From assembly GCA_031254805.1 (NCBI GenBank), contig JAIRTP010000025.1, positions 1 to 46,066 on the forward strand: DNA of 46,066 nt. The letters run 5' to 3'. Under the pieces are notes generated by a model. That model worked only from the letters and a program-made list of their open reading frames with translations. It did not search any database and was not told where the DNA came from. Position numbers and translations under genes: made by a program. This document shows positions 38,244 to 46,066 of the stretch, one piece after another. Source of the stretch: Bacteroidales bacterium (lineage in GTDB: Bacteria > Bacteroidota > Bacteroidia > Bacteroidales > WRLA01). The first letter of the stretch is position 1. The number at the start of each line of letters is the position of its first letter.

Positions 38244-38267
38244 TTTATCGTCCTCTGAAAAACGATA
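38244..38267 (-). other. Hairpin between nusG and rplK
   Basis: TTATCGT (38244-38250) is the exact complement of ACGATAA (38261-38267), loop of ten. On the transcribed strand it is followed by A, not T, so it is not a classical terminator. It could be a processing site or part of an L1-responsive leader for rplK-rplA. Confidence 0.5.
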
Positions 38268-38285
38268 ACTTAGTAACGCCTTTTT

Positions 38286-38831
38286 CTAACTCTCCTTGGC
38301 TACTTGCATAAAATTCAACTCAAGCGGCGTCTTACGACCGAAGATCTTCACCATCACAATCAATCTCTTCTTCTCTTCATTAATTTCTTCAATCGTACCT
38401 GTAAAACTATTAAATGGGCCGTCTGTCACTGTCACTGTTTCCCCTACTACATAAGGAACATTTACCTCTTCTCCCTGAGCCGTTAGTTCGTCGACTTTAC
38501 CGAGGATACGGTTTACTTCCGACGGACGGAGCGGATCGGGATTCTCTTTTGAGCCCAAAAAGCCCAAAACGCCCGGAACATTCCGAATGATATGTTTTAC
38601 TTCGCCTACTAAAGCTGCTTCTATCAAAATATAGCCCGGAAAATAGTTGCGCTCCGTACTGATCTTTTTACCTTTTCTTACTTGGTAAACTTTCTCAACA
38701 GGAATAAGTACTTGTGATACATAATCTTCCAAATGATAGTTGACAATCTCGGATTCGATGTATTGTTTTACTTTTTTTTCGCTACCGCTGATGGCGCGAA
38801 CAACATACCATTTTTTAATATTCTCACTCAT
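38286..38831 (-). CDS. nusG: Transcription termination/antitermination factor NusG
   Basis: The 181-residue protein couples RNA polymerase with Rho or the ribosome. The NGN domain is at the N-terminus (KWYVVRAISGSEKKVKQYIE, FPGYILIEAAL, RNVPGVLGFLGSKENPDPLR) and the KOW domain at the C-terminus (GETVTVTDGPFNSFTGTIEE, FGRKTPLELNFMQVAKE). Standard length, no insertion domain. It follows secE by 57 bases. Confidence 0.97.
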   Translation of the reverse strand: MSENIKKWYVVRAISGSEKKVKQYIESEIVNYHLEDYVSQVLIPVEKVYQVRKGKKISTERNYFPGYILIEAALVGEVKHIIRNVPGVLGFLGSKENPDPLRPSEVNRILGKVDELTAQGEEVNVPYVVGETVTVTDGPFNSFTGTIEEINEEKKRLIVMVKIFGRKTPLELNFMQVAKES

Positions 38832-38888
38832 ATATCTTCCTTAAAATACGGAGCCTGCCGGCTATTACAAAAATAAATATCAGATTAA

Positions 38889-39083
38889 TTACATGAATAA
38901 ACCGTAGAATAACTCTAAGATTTTTTCAAACGAAATATCCATCAAGAAAACCACGAACGCGATTATCAGGGAAGCAATGGATACCACAACAGCGCTACTT
39001 TGTAACTCTTTCCATGTCGGCCATGAAACTTTATGAATCAATTCGTCATAACTCTCTTGAAAGTACTTTTTTATAGATGCCAT
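38889..39083 (-). CDS. secE: Preprotein translocase subunit SecE
   Basis: The 64-residue protein is the short, single-helix form of SecE, which clamps SecY. It has the amphipathic segment YDELIHKVSWPTWKELQSSA followed by the membrane helix VVVSIASLIIAFVVFLMDIS. It lies 40 bases behind tRNA-Trp, the usual order. Confidence 0.95.
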   Translation of the reverse strand: MASIKKYFQESYDELIHKVSWPTWKELQSSAVVVSIASLIIAFVVFLMDISFEKILELFYGLFM

Positions 39084-39123
39084 GTGAATCTAATATTTAA
39101 ATTTTTTACTTTATTTATTTTTG

Positions 39124-39194
39124 CAGGGGCAGAGGGATTCGAACCCCCATCAACGGTTTTGGAGACCGCTATTCTGCCATTGAACTATGCCCCT
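39124..39194 (-). tRNA. tRNA-Trp (CCA)
   Basis: A complete cloverleaf reads on the minus strand: acceptor AGGGGCA/TGCCCCT, anticodon loop with CCA, and the GGTTCGAATCC T-arm. The discriminator base is G. The CCA tail is not encoded (GCA follows the acceptor). A long hairpin begins directly before its 5' end. Confidence 0.96.
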
Positions 39195-39195
39195 T

Positions 39196-39239
39196 AACAG
39201 TGGAAGAGAACAAGACAAAATCCGTTCTCTTCTACTGTT
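39196..39239 (-). other. Long hairpin between tuf and tRNA-Trp
   Basis: AACAGTGGAAGAGAAC (39196-39211) pairs with GTTCTCTTCTACTGTT (39224-39239) with 15 of 16 positions complementary and a 12-base loop. One base separates it from the mature 5' end of tRNA-Trp. There is no T-run. RNase III-type or RNase P-coupled processing that releases tuf mRNA from the tRNA-secE-nusG transcript is the likely role. Confidence 0.75.
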
Positions 39240-39261
39240 CTTTATGCTTTTTAAACTATTA

Positions 39262-40449
39262 TTAATCAATAATTTCAGTCACCTGACCTGCGCCTACCGT
39301 ACGACCTCCTTCACGGATAGCGAAACGAAGGTTTTTGCTCATAGCCACATCGGCAACCAAATTAACTTCGATAGTCAAGTTATCGCCGGGCATAACCATT
39401 TCAACTCCTTCCGGAAGATGTACTTCGCCGGTTACATCGGTTGTACGGAAGTAGAATTGAGGACGATATCTGTTATGGAACGGAGTATGACGTCCGCCTT
39501 CTTCCTTTTTCAAGATATAAACCTCGGCTTTGAAATGTTTGTGCGGTTTTACCGAGCCCGGAGCGATGATAACCATACCACGGCAAACTTCTTTCTTGTC
39601 GATACCGCGGAGAAGGATACCTGCATTGTCGCCCGCTTGTCCTTCGTCCAAAAGTTTGCGGAACATTTCAACTCCCGTACAAACTGATTTCAATTTTTCT
39701 GCACCCATACCGATGATTTCTACAGGGTCGCCAACATGAATGATTCCGGTTTCGATACGTCCGGTAGCAACTGTTCCGCGTCCGGTGATTGAGAACACAT
39801 CTTCTATCGGCATCAAAAATGGTTTATCTTGATCGCGTTGCGGAAGTGGAATCCATTCGTCGCAAGCAGTCATAAGTTCAAGAATTTTTTCCGCCCATTG
39901 CGGTTCTTCATTCAATCCACCCAACGCCGAACCTCTGATAACAGGGGTATTGTCGCCGTCGAATCCATAGAATGAAAGAAGATCGCGAATTTCCATCTCG
40001 ACAAGGTCGAGAAGTTCTTCGTCGTCTACCATGTCCACTTTATTCATGAAAACAACGATTTTTGGAACGCCTACCTGACGAGCCAAAAGGATGTGTTCAC
40101 GCGTTTGAGGCATCGGACCGTCGGTCGATGCAACAACTAAAATAGCGCCGTCCATTTGCGCCGCTCCCGTAACCATGTTCTTTACATAGTCGGCATGACC
40201 GGGACAGTCAACGTGCGCATAGTGACGATTTTCTGTTTCATACTCAACGTGAGCAGTATTAATGGTAATACCCCTTTCTTTTTCTTCAGGAGCATTATCA
40301 ATTGAATCAAAAGATTTAAAACTTGCAAGACCTTTCTTTTGAAGCGTCAAGGTGATTGCAGCCGTTAACGTCGTTTTACCGTGGTCAACGTGTCCGATTG
40401 TTCCAATGTTTACGTGCGGTTTCGCCCGTTCGAATTTTTCCTTTGCCAT
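39262..40449 (-). CDS. tuf: Elongation factor Tu
   Basis: EF-Tu carries aminoacyl-tRNA to the ribosome. The 395-residue protein has the GTPase motifs GHVDHGKT (19-26), DCPGH (81-85) with the catalytic His85, and NKVD (136-139). Domains II and III are complete, with the C-terminus ending [15 protein letters not shown]. One tuf copy lies in the window, between two tRNA blocks, and no separate promoter is seen within the 56 bases before it, so it is probably co-transcribed with the four upstream tRNAs. Confidence 0.99.
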   Translation of the reverse strand: MAKEKFERAKPHVNIGTIGHVDHGKTTLTAAITLTLQKKGLASFKSFDSIDNAPEEKERGITINTAHVEYETENRHYAHVDCPGHADYVKNMVTGAAQMDGAILVVASTDGPMPQTREHILLARQVGVPKIVVFMNKVDMVDDEELLDLVEMEIRDLLSFYGFDGDNTPVIRGSALGGLNEEPQWAEKILELMTACDEWIPLPQRDQDKPFLMPIEDVFSITGRGTVATGRIETGIIHVGDPVEIIGMGAEKLKSVCTGVEMFRKLLDEGQAGDNAGILLRGIDKKEVCRGMVIIAPGSVKPHKHFKAEVYILKKEEGGRHTPFHNRYRPQFYFRTTDVTGEVHLPEGVEMVMPGDNLTIEVNLVADVAMSKNLRFAIREGGRTVGAGQVTEIID

Positions 40450-40505
40450 AACTCAAAAAGATGTTTGAATGTGTGTAATCTAACTAAATTTATATCATAA
40501 CTCAG

Positions 40506-40577
40506 AGCCGAAGACGAGAATTGAACTCGTGACCCCTTCCTTACCAAGGAAGCGCTCTACCTCTGAGCTACTTCGGC
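40506..40577 (-). tRNA. tRNA-Thr (GGT)
   Basis: Minus-strand cloverleaf with acceptor GCCGAAG/CTTCGGC, D-arm GTAGCTCAGAGGTAGAGC, anticodon loop TTGGTAA and T-arm GAGTTCAATTCTC. The anticodon GGU reads ACC/ACU codons. It is the last tRNA before tuf. Confidence 0.96.
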
Positions 40578-40626
40578 TTCGACTCGTATTATATTTATTC
40601 TTAACAAGAATATAAAATAAATTTTG

Positions 40627-40699
40627 AGCGGAAGACGGGACTCGAACCCGCCACCTACAGCTTGGAAGGCTGTCGCTCTACCGGATGAGCTACTTCCGC
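40627..40699 (-). tRNA. tRNA-Gly (TCC)
   Basis: Minus-strand cloverleaf with acceptor GCGGAAG/CTTCCGC, anticodon stem ACAGC/GCTGT, loop CTTCCAA giving anticodon TCC, and T-arm GGGTTCGAGTCCC. Confidence 0.96.
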
Positions 40700-40747
40700 A
40701 AACTGAATCGGATATTAATAAGGTTTTAATCTCCGAATTAAACTGAG

Positions 40748-40829
40748 TGGGGAGAGGAGGATTCGAACCTCCGAAGGCTTCGCCAACAGATTTACAGTCT
40801 GCCCCATTTGACCGCTCTGGTATCTCCCC
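40748..40829 (-). tRNA. tRNA-Tyr (GTA)
   Basis: Minus-strand class II tRNA of 82 bases with acceptor GGGGAGA/TCTCCCC, anticodon loop containing GTA, a long variable arm (GGCGAAGCCTTC region) and T-arm GAGGTTCGAATCCTC. The long variable arm is the expected form for bacterial tRNA-Tyr. Confidence 0.96.
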
Positions 40830-40858
40830 AATTTTTTCAATTTTGTTCTAAGAACTGG

Positions 40859-40932
40859 AGCCGATGGAGGGATTCGAACCCCCGACCAGCTGATTACAAA
40901 TCAGCTGCTCTGGCCAACTGAGCTACATCGGC
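40859..40932 (-). tRNA. tRNA-Thr (TGT)
   Basis: Minus-strand cloverleaf with acceptor GCCGATG/CATCGGC, anticodon stem GCTGA/TCAGC, loop TTTGTAA giving anticodon TGT, and T-arm GGGTTCGAATCCC. It is the first gene of the tRNA-tuf-rpl-rpo unit; with the GGT species it covers Thr codons. Confidence 0.96.
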
Positions 40933-41004
40933 AGTTTTTACTCCATCATTTCCTTTATTAACGCCTCTTTTTAAAAGTTTCGATATTTCTTTCAAAAAGG
41001 ATTG

Positions 41005-41034
41005 CAAAGGTACGCTTTTTTTTAAAGCTGCAAA
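41005..41034 (-). promoter_or_regulatory. Promoter of the tRNA-tuf-secE-rpl-rpo operon
   Basis: On the minus strand TTTG (41031-41034), an 18-base spacer and TACCTTTG (41005-41012) match the full Bacteroidota promoter. Transcription would start near 40998, about 65 bases before the first tRNA. It is one of the two best promoter matches in the window, as expected for a growth-related operon. Confidence 0.7.
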
Positions 41035-41358
41035 ATATTTTTCTATCTTTTTCTGATATTTTTTTGCATTTTCTTTGAAAAAATCTATTTAAATTTGATA
41101 TTCAATGATTTATACGTTCCGCCAACAAGAAAAAGTGTTCCATAAAAGTTGAGAAAAAATCTTTTTAGAGAAAAAATAAGGTTTCTTGTGGGGAAAGAAT
41201 GGGCGGAACTAAAATCATAAGAGGTTTTTTTTGCACACGAACGGCGCGAATGAAACGGATTATCACAGATAAAAACGCTTAACCGCGAAGACGTTCGAAG
41301 ATTTTCATGCAGGAAACAAAAAAAAATCTCCGCAACTTTCTCATGTCCTTTATGCAAC
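41035..41358. other. Gene-free gap between the dnaE terminator and the tRNA promoter
   Basis: I find no gene here. Open frames exist, for example 41085-41357 on the minus strand, but their products are low-complexity and unlike any family I know. The stretch 41226-41300 (GCACACGAACGGCGCGAATG, then AAACGGATTATCACAGATAA and CGCGAAGACGTTCG) has the look of the short dispersed intergenic repeats rich in ACGAAT/CACAGAT phrases seen in many environmental bacteria. That resemblance is from memory only. Confidence 0.35.
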
Positions 41359-41385
41359 TAAAAAGCGAAGGTCTTACAACCTCGC
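41359..41385 (-). terminator. Terminator of dnaE
   Basis: On the minus strand GCGAGGT pairs with ACCTTCGC with one bulged T around a short loop, followed by TTTTT. It lies 35 bases after the dnaE stop. Confidence 0.75.
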
Positions 41386-41419
41386 ACCTTTAGACTATTC
41401 CCTTCTATCCTTCCAAACG

Positions 41420-44400
41420 CTATCTTGTCAAAACTTTATATTCTATATCAGGAAAGTCTTTCAAAAATTTTAATAAACTGGAAATATCTACTTTCTTGAC
41501 GCTGGTTAAGATCACGGTCATATTACAGGTGGCGTCTTTGATTTGAACGGACATCTTGCCATTTCCTTTGTATTTTTTAGCATGAGCAGAGATTTTTTTG
41601 GTCAAATCAGAAGTTATATCTTTCAAGTCGATACATATTTGTATAGTTTTCCCCACTTCATTCATCGCTTCATCCAAAAGCATCACAGAAAGAGGGCGTA
41701 TTTCGATTTCTATATTCTCTTTTTCTTCACCGATATCCTTGGTCTTCTCAATCCACCGGTTCTCAACTACTTTTGCCTCTACAAAAACCGCTTTATCTTC
41801 TTCGAGCAAGTGTCTGTATTTTAAATAATTTTCTTTAAAAAACCTGATCTGGATCGAATCGGACATATCTTCAAAAGTGATGATGCCATACGGATTATTG
41901 CCTGTTTTCGACAATCTATGTTGCGCGTTGGATATTATAGCCGCAAATTTAATGATTCGATTCTTAAATTTTTCTTGATTTTCAATCAATTCTGATATTT
42001 TAGCAGTTGAAAGAAACTTTATCTCATCCTTAAATTGATCAAGCGGATGTCCCGAAATATAAAAGCCGGTCAACTCTTTCTCCTGTTTGAGCATGAACAT
42101 GTGATTCCATGGAGCGCATTTTGGAGGTTCCAATATCGGATTTTCTTCTGTTTCGGCAACATCTCCGAAAAGAGATATTTGCGATGATTGTTTTTCTTCA
42201 GCCACACGATTGCCATAGCGAATCAATTTCTCTATAAAGGTAGGATCGTTAGGGTGTTCTTGATGGAAATATTGCGCGCGATGTATTGATTCAAAACAAT
42301 CGAAAGCTCCCGACATAGCCAAGCTTTCCATGCTCTTTTTATTGACAATGCGGGGATTGAGCCGCGATATGAAATCGACAATATTTTCGAACGGTCCGTT
42401 TTCTGTTCGTTCCCGAATGATCTCTTCCGTCGGGCCTTCACCTACGCCTTTGATTCCGTTGAGTCCAAAGCGAATTTCTCCGTTATGACTAACAAAAAAG
42501 TTCCCGCGACTTTCATTGACCGAAGGGCCTAAAACTTTTATCCCCATTCGGTTACATTCATCGATAAAAAAAGTTAAATCTTTAATATTGTTCAAGTTAT
42601 GGCTCAAAACCGCCGCCATATATTCCGCCGGATAATGCGTTTTTAAATAAGCGGTCTGATAAGAAATATAGGAATAACATGTTGCATGAGATTTATTGAA
42701 AGCATATTCCGCAAAACTCTCCCAATCTTTCCAAATCTGAGTTACAATTTCCTTATTATGTCCATTTTCTTCACAACCTTTAAAAAACTTCTCTTTAAGT
42801 TTTTCCATTTCCGTTTTGAGCTTTTTCCCCATCGCTTTTCGCAAAGAATCAGACTCTCCGCGCGTAAAATTCGCTAATTTTCGCGACAAGAGCATCACTT
42901 GCTCCTGATAAACGGTAATACCATAGGTTTCAGCCAAATACTCTTCCATGCCTTCAATTGGATAGGAGATCTCTTCCATTCCGTTTTTCCTCGCAATAAA
43001 TTGCGGGATATATTGCATTGGACCGGGACGATACAACGCATTCATTGCAATCAGATCTTCAAAAACCGTCGGTTTTAACTCTTTCAGGTATTTTTTCATC
43101 CCATCCGATTCAAATTGAAATAATCCGGTCGTTTCGCCGCGGCTATAAAGTTCGTAAGTCTCTTTATCGTCGAGTGGAACATGATCGATATCAATATCGA
43201 TCCCATTAACAAGTTTAATGTTTTCAATTGCCGTCTTTATAATGCTCAACGTTTTCAGTCCAAGAAAATCCATTTTCAGCAATCCCACATCTTCCACATG
43301 CTTTCCGTCAAATTGCGTTACATAAGTCAATTCGGAATCTTTCGCCGTACAAATGGGAATATAATTCTCTAAATTATCCCGTCCGATGATCACTCCACAA
43401 GCATGTACGCCCGTATTCCGGATAGAGCCTTCCAATTTCTGCGCATTTTCCAGAACCGAACGCACTTCGGGAACTCCATGCTCCAACTCTTCCCGCAACT
43501 CGCGCACATCTTTAAACGCTCCCGCTAAAGAAGTTCCGGGGCGTTCCGGAACTAATTTTGCCAATCTGTCCGATTCTTTCAATTCCAATCCTTGCACCCG
43601 CGCTACGTCGCGAATAGAGGTTTTAGCGGCCATCCTGCCAAAAGTAATGATGTGAGCGACACGTTCTTTCCCATATTTTTCAAGTACCCAATTAAGAATT
43701 TTTGCCCTTCCGTCGTCATCAAAATCAATATCAATATCGGGCATACTGATCCTATCGGGATTCAAAAATCTCTCAAAAAGTAAATTATATTTCAAAGGAT
43801 CAATATCCGTGATTCTCAAGGAATACGCAACCACCGATCCCGCCGCCGAACCGCGCCCGGCGCCAACAATGACGCCCATTTCCCGCGCCGCCTTCAAAAA
43901 GTCCCAAACAATAAGAAAATAGCCCGGAAAACCCATGTTTCGGATAGTCGTCAATTCAAAATCTATTCGTTCTTTAACCTCCGAAATAATATCGCCATAT
44001 CTCGCACGAGCTCCTTCATAAACAACACAAGTCAAATAATCCGATTCGAGCAAGACCCGCAACGCTTTGTCATAAGTTCTAAAATTATTATACACTTCTT
44101 CCGAAAAAAGCTCTTTTAACGAAGCGTCGCTAGGATATTTTTCTCGATAGCCTTCTACGGTTCCGAACGATTCAGGTATCTGGAACTCCGGCATGATAGG
44201 TTCTCTTTTCAACGGATATTCCTCTACTTTGTCTGCAATTTCCTGCGTATTAAATAATGCTTCCGGAATATCGGCAAAAAGCTCCCGCATTTCCGCCTGC
44301 GTTTTTAGATATTCTTCTCCGGTATAACGCATTCGATTCGGATCGGACAGATCTTTTGCCGTACTAATACATAATAATCTATCATGCGCCGGATCGTCCT

Positions 44401-45793
44401 CTTTATTTATAAAATGAACGTCGTTTGTGGCAATGATTTTTACCTGATGCTTTTTTGCAAGTTCAATCAATTTCCTATTAACAATAATCTGATCTAGATA
44501 AACCTCTTGATTTTTTTCTGGATTATCCGTTCTATGGCGTTGTATTTCAATATAATAATCTTCTTCAAAAAGATTTTTATACCACGTTACAACCTCGTCG
44601 GCTTTCTCTTCGCTTTCATACATAACAACTTTAGGAAGTTCTCCGCCCAAACAAGCCGAACAACAGATCAGGCCTTCGCGATATTGGCTTAAAAGCTCTT
44701 TATCAATACGCGGTTTATAATAAAAACCATCCAGCCAAGCGTAAGAAACCAATTTCATCAAATTGTGATAACCAACCAGATTCTTCGCCAACAAAATAAG
44801 ATGATACATTGATTGCTCATCCTTACTATTTCGATTTTTCATGCTATCCCGCGCCATATACACTTCGCATCCGATGATAGGTTTTATCCCCGCTTTTGTC
44901 GTTGCATTGTGAAAATGTTTCACGCCGTACATATTTCCATGATCTGTAATGGCTATAGCCGTCATGTTATCCTTTACCGCTTTTTCCACCAAAGTATTAA
45001 CGGCAGCCGCGCCATCCAAAATAGAGTATTGTGTATGAACATGGAGATGAACAAACGGAATATCCGAATCAATAACCATAGCCTCTTGCTCCGTTTCCAA
45101 AGATGGAGCCGTATTAAAAGAGAATTTCTCAGCATCAATACCGACAGATTGTACAACATCGGGATTTGCTTCTAAAAACGCTTCAAATTCTTGCTTTGAT
45201 AATTCCGCCTTTTTATAGGGAATGATTTTTATCCTGATTAACTCAAAAAAACAACGCGCCGTTGCTTCTACATCATACGCGGCATTATGCGCTTCAGCAA
45301 AAGGTTTCCCAAACAATTCTTTATGGAGTTCGCTCAATGTCGGCCATTTAAATTTTCCACCCCTTCCGCCCGGCAACGCACAAAAATCAGTAGAAAGAAC
45401 CTTAGTATCCAATATCGTTTTTTCCGAAAGATCCTTTTCTTGTCCCAAACGATAATATTCAGCCAATACAATATTATTGTCAAATTCAATATTATGTCCT
45501 GCAATAACTTCTGCTTTTTCTAAGACGTCGCTGAATTGTTTTAAAACATTTGACAAATTCAATCCATCGGCAAGGGCTTTTTCCGTAGTAATTCCATGCA
45601 AAGAGCTAACGCCGGGCGGTATAGTAAAACCTTCCGGTTTTATCAAAAAACTATGCGCTTCTATCAGTTTTCCCGTCTTATCATGCAACTGCCACGCTAA
45701 CTGTACAAGCCGCGGCCAATTGCTTGAGTCGTTTATCGGCGCATCATAATTTTTCGGCAGCCCCGTAGTTTCTGTGTCAAATATTAAATACAT
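41420..45793 (-). CDS. dnaE: DNA polymerase III alpha subunit with fused N-terminal DnaQ-type exonuclease
   Basis: The 1457-residue replicase has three parts. Residues 1-185 form a DEDDh proofreading exonuclease: DTE at 6-8, Asp105 in HNIEFDN, His169 and Asp174 in AHNAAYDVEA. Residues about 245-520 form the PHP domain (HLHVH at 249-253, ITDHG at 282-286). The polymerase palm, fingers and tail follow, with the catalytic PDIDIDFDDDGR at 685-696, the GAGRGSAAGSVV loop at 645-656 and a C-terminal OB-fold region (FAAIISNAQHRLSKTGNNPY). A separate dnaQ product normally supplies proofreading to DnaE. Here it is joined at the N-terminus, unlike PolC, where the exonuclease is inserted in the PHP domain. 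Single-gene unit with its own promoter and terminator. Confidence 0.96.
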   Translation of the reverse strand: MYLIFDTETTGLPKNYDAPINDSSNWPRLVQLAWQLHDKTGKLIEAHSFLIKPEGFTIPPGVSSLHGITTEKALADGLNLSNVLKQFSDVLEKAEVIAGHNIEFDNNIVLAEYYRLGQEKDLSEKTILDTKVLSTDFCALPGGRGGKFKWPTLSELHKELFGKPFAEAHNAAYDVEATARCFFELIRIKIIPYKKAELSKQEFEAFLEANPDVVQSVGIDAEKFSFNTAPSLETEQEAMVIDSDIPFVHLHVHTQYSILDGAAAVNTLVEKAVKDNMTAIAITDHGNMYGVKHFHNATTKAGIKPIIGCEVYMARDSMKNRNSKDEQSMYHLILLAKNLVGYHNLMKLVSYAWLDGFYYKPRIDKELLSQYREGLICCSACLGGELPKVVMYESEEKADEVVTWYKNLFEEDYYIEIQRHRTDNPEKNQEVYLDQIIVNRKLIELAKKHQVKIIATNDVHFINKEDDPAHDRLLCISTAKDLSDPNRMRYTGEEYLKTQAEMRELFADIPEALFNTQEIADKVEEYPLKREPIMPEFQIPESFGTVEGYREKYPSDASLKELFSEEVYNNFRTYDKALRVLLESDYLTCVVYEGARARYGDIISEVKERIDFELTTIRNMGFPGYFLIVWDFLKAAREMGVIVGAGRGSAAGSVVAYSLRITDIDPLKYNLLFERFLNPDRISMPDIDIDFDDDGRAKILNWVLEKYGKERVAHIITFGRMAAKTSIRDVARVQGLELKESDRLAKLVPERPGTSLAGAFKDVRELREELEHGVPEVRSVLENAQKLEGSIRNTGVHACGVIIGRDNLENYIPICTAKDSELTYVTQFDGKHVEDVGLLKMDFLGLKTLSIIKTAIENIKLVNGIDIDIDHVPLDDKETYELYSRGETTGLFQFESDGMKKYLKELKPTVFEDLIAMNALYRPGPMQYIPQFIARKNGMEEISYPIEGMEEYLAETYGITVYQEQVMLLSRKLANFTRGESDSLRKAMGKKLKTEMEKLKEKFFKGCEENGHNKEIVTQIWKDWESFAEYAFNKSHATCYSYISYQTAYLKTHYPAEYMAAVLSHNLNNIKDLTFFIDECNRMGIKVLGPSVNESRGNFFVSHNGEIRFGLNGIKGVGEGPTEEIIRERTENGPFENIVDFISRLNPRIVNKKSMESLAMSGAFDCFESIHRAQYFHQEHPNDPTFIEKLIRYGNRVAEEKQSSQISLFGDVAETEENPILEPPKCAPWNHMFMLKQEKELTGFYISGHPLDQFKDEIKFLSTAKISELIENQEKFKNRIIKFAAIISNAQHRLSKTGNNPYGIITFEDMSDSIQIRFFKENYLKYRHLLEEDKAVFVEAKVVENRWIEKTKDIGEEKENIEIEIRPLSVMLLDEAMNEVGKTIQICIDLKDITSDLTKKISAHAKKYKGNGKMSVQIKDATCNMTVILTSVKKVDISSLLKFLKDFPDIEYKVLTR

Positions 45794-45829
45794 GTTATTG
45801 AGTGATTTATCATTCTATAAAAAGGTTTA

Positions 45830-45837
45830 CAAAGATA
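45830..45837 (-). promoter_or_regulatory. -7 promoter box of dnaE
   Basis: Minus-strand TATCTTTG followed by T fits TAnnTTTG and predicts a start near 45823, about 30 bases before the ATG at 45793. No clear -33 TTTG is seen. Confidence 0.5.
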
Positions 45838-45957
45838 ATAAATCAACCGGAGTAAGAAGAGATTGTTAATAATAAATTTTAATTCAGAGTATCAACGACT
45901 ATCGCTGTGCATAAAAATAAGACCCCAAAAACAAACTATATTATTTAGCATTTTCCA

Positions 45958-45995
45958 AAAAAATCAAAAGCCCGCATCGGGGAGATACGGACTTT
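45958..45995 (-). terminator. Terminator of a gene entering from the right edge
   Basis: On the minus strand AAAGTCCG pairs with CGGGCTTT (one T-G pair) around a 13-base loop, followed by TGATTTTTTT. It would end a minus-strand gene beyond the window. On the plus strand a short ATG (46025) stops after five codons, and another ATG at 46040 runs off the edge; too little remains to call a gene. Confidence 0.5.
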
Positions 45996-46066
45996 CGTGA
46001 AAAACATTAACCAAAACAATCCACTATGAGAAACTTAACATGAGAAAAGATCCCTTTTTTCCGCTG

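Noticed and set aside
41085-41357. 90-codon minus-strand open frame between dnaE and the tRNAs
   Set aside because: No domain or promoter, lies beyond the dnaE terminator, and the underlying DNA looks like intergenic repeat sequence.
1-46066. CRISPR array, rRNA genes, prophage or replication origin
   Set aside because: No regularly spaced repeats, no rRNA-like sequence, no phage structural genes and no DnaA-box cluster were seen on reading the window.

Overview
The window is a contiguous piece of a Bacteroidota chromosome, most likely order Bacteroidales. The evidence is the run of tRNA-tuf-tRNA(Trp)-secE-nusG-rplK-rplA-rplJ-rplL-rpoB-rpoC-DUF3467, many lipoproteins, one cargo protein with a type IX secretion (T9SS) C-terminal sorting domain, a PorV-like protein, and repeated promoter boxes of the Bacteroidota form TAnnTTTG about 7 bases before the inferred transcript start. 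Base composition is AT-rich and Shine-Dalgarno sequences are mostly absent, as is usual for this phylum. I cannot name genus or species from sequence alone.

Layout. 1-5 kb: a TPR/SPOR-type secreted protein, a bile-acid:sodium-symporter-like transporter on the other strand, and a tight dacB / AlbA_2-domain / folK operon. 5-8.3 kb: two co-transcribed envelope proteins of unknown function and a thioredoxin-fold T9SS cargo. 8.4-12 kb: ahcY, then a decay island holding a 5'-truncated regulatory-domain remnant, a signal-peptide remnant and a dead IS1380-family element whose terminal inverted repeats can still be read. 12-13.3 kb: a Rieske-like lipoprotein without the histidine ligands and two small envelope proteins. 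13.4-22.9 kb: a three-gene cluster of TonB-dependent-receptor-like barrel, 1535-residue secreted protein and PorV-like barrel. 23-24 kb: greA and a HIT hydrolase. 24-27.2 kb (minus): a four-gene operon of split 5'-nucleotidase, GroES-like protein and ABC substrate-binding lipoprotein. 27.3-41 kb (minus): the transcription/translation operon. 41.4-45.8 kb (minus): a DnaQ-DnaE fusion polymerase.

How it fits together. The right half is a housekeeping block that makes RNA polymerase, the stalk and L1/L11 ribosomal proteins, EF-Tu, NusG, SecE and five tRNAs. Several of its gene junctions (tuf/trnW, nusG/rplK, rplL/rpoB, rpoB/rpoC, rpoC/DUF3467) carry long inverted repeats able to form hairpins, which suggests that processing or partial termination sets the product ratios. 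The left half is dominated by cell-envelope and secretion functions. The least understood parts are the 9.5 kb outer-membrane trio, the hairpin between the greA promoter and greA, and the His-less Rieske-like lipoprotein. Nothing here looks like a CRISPR array, prophage or defence island.
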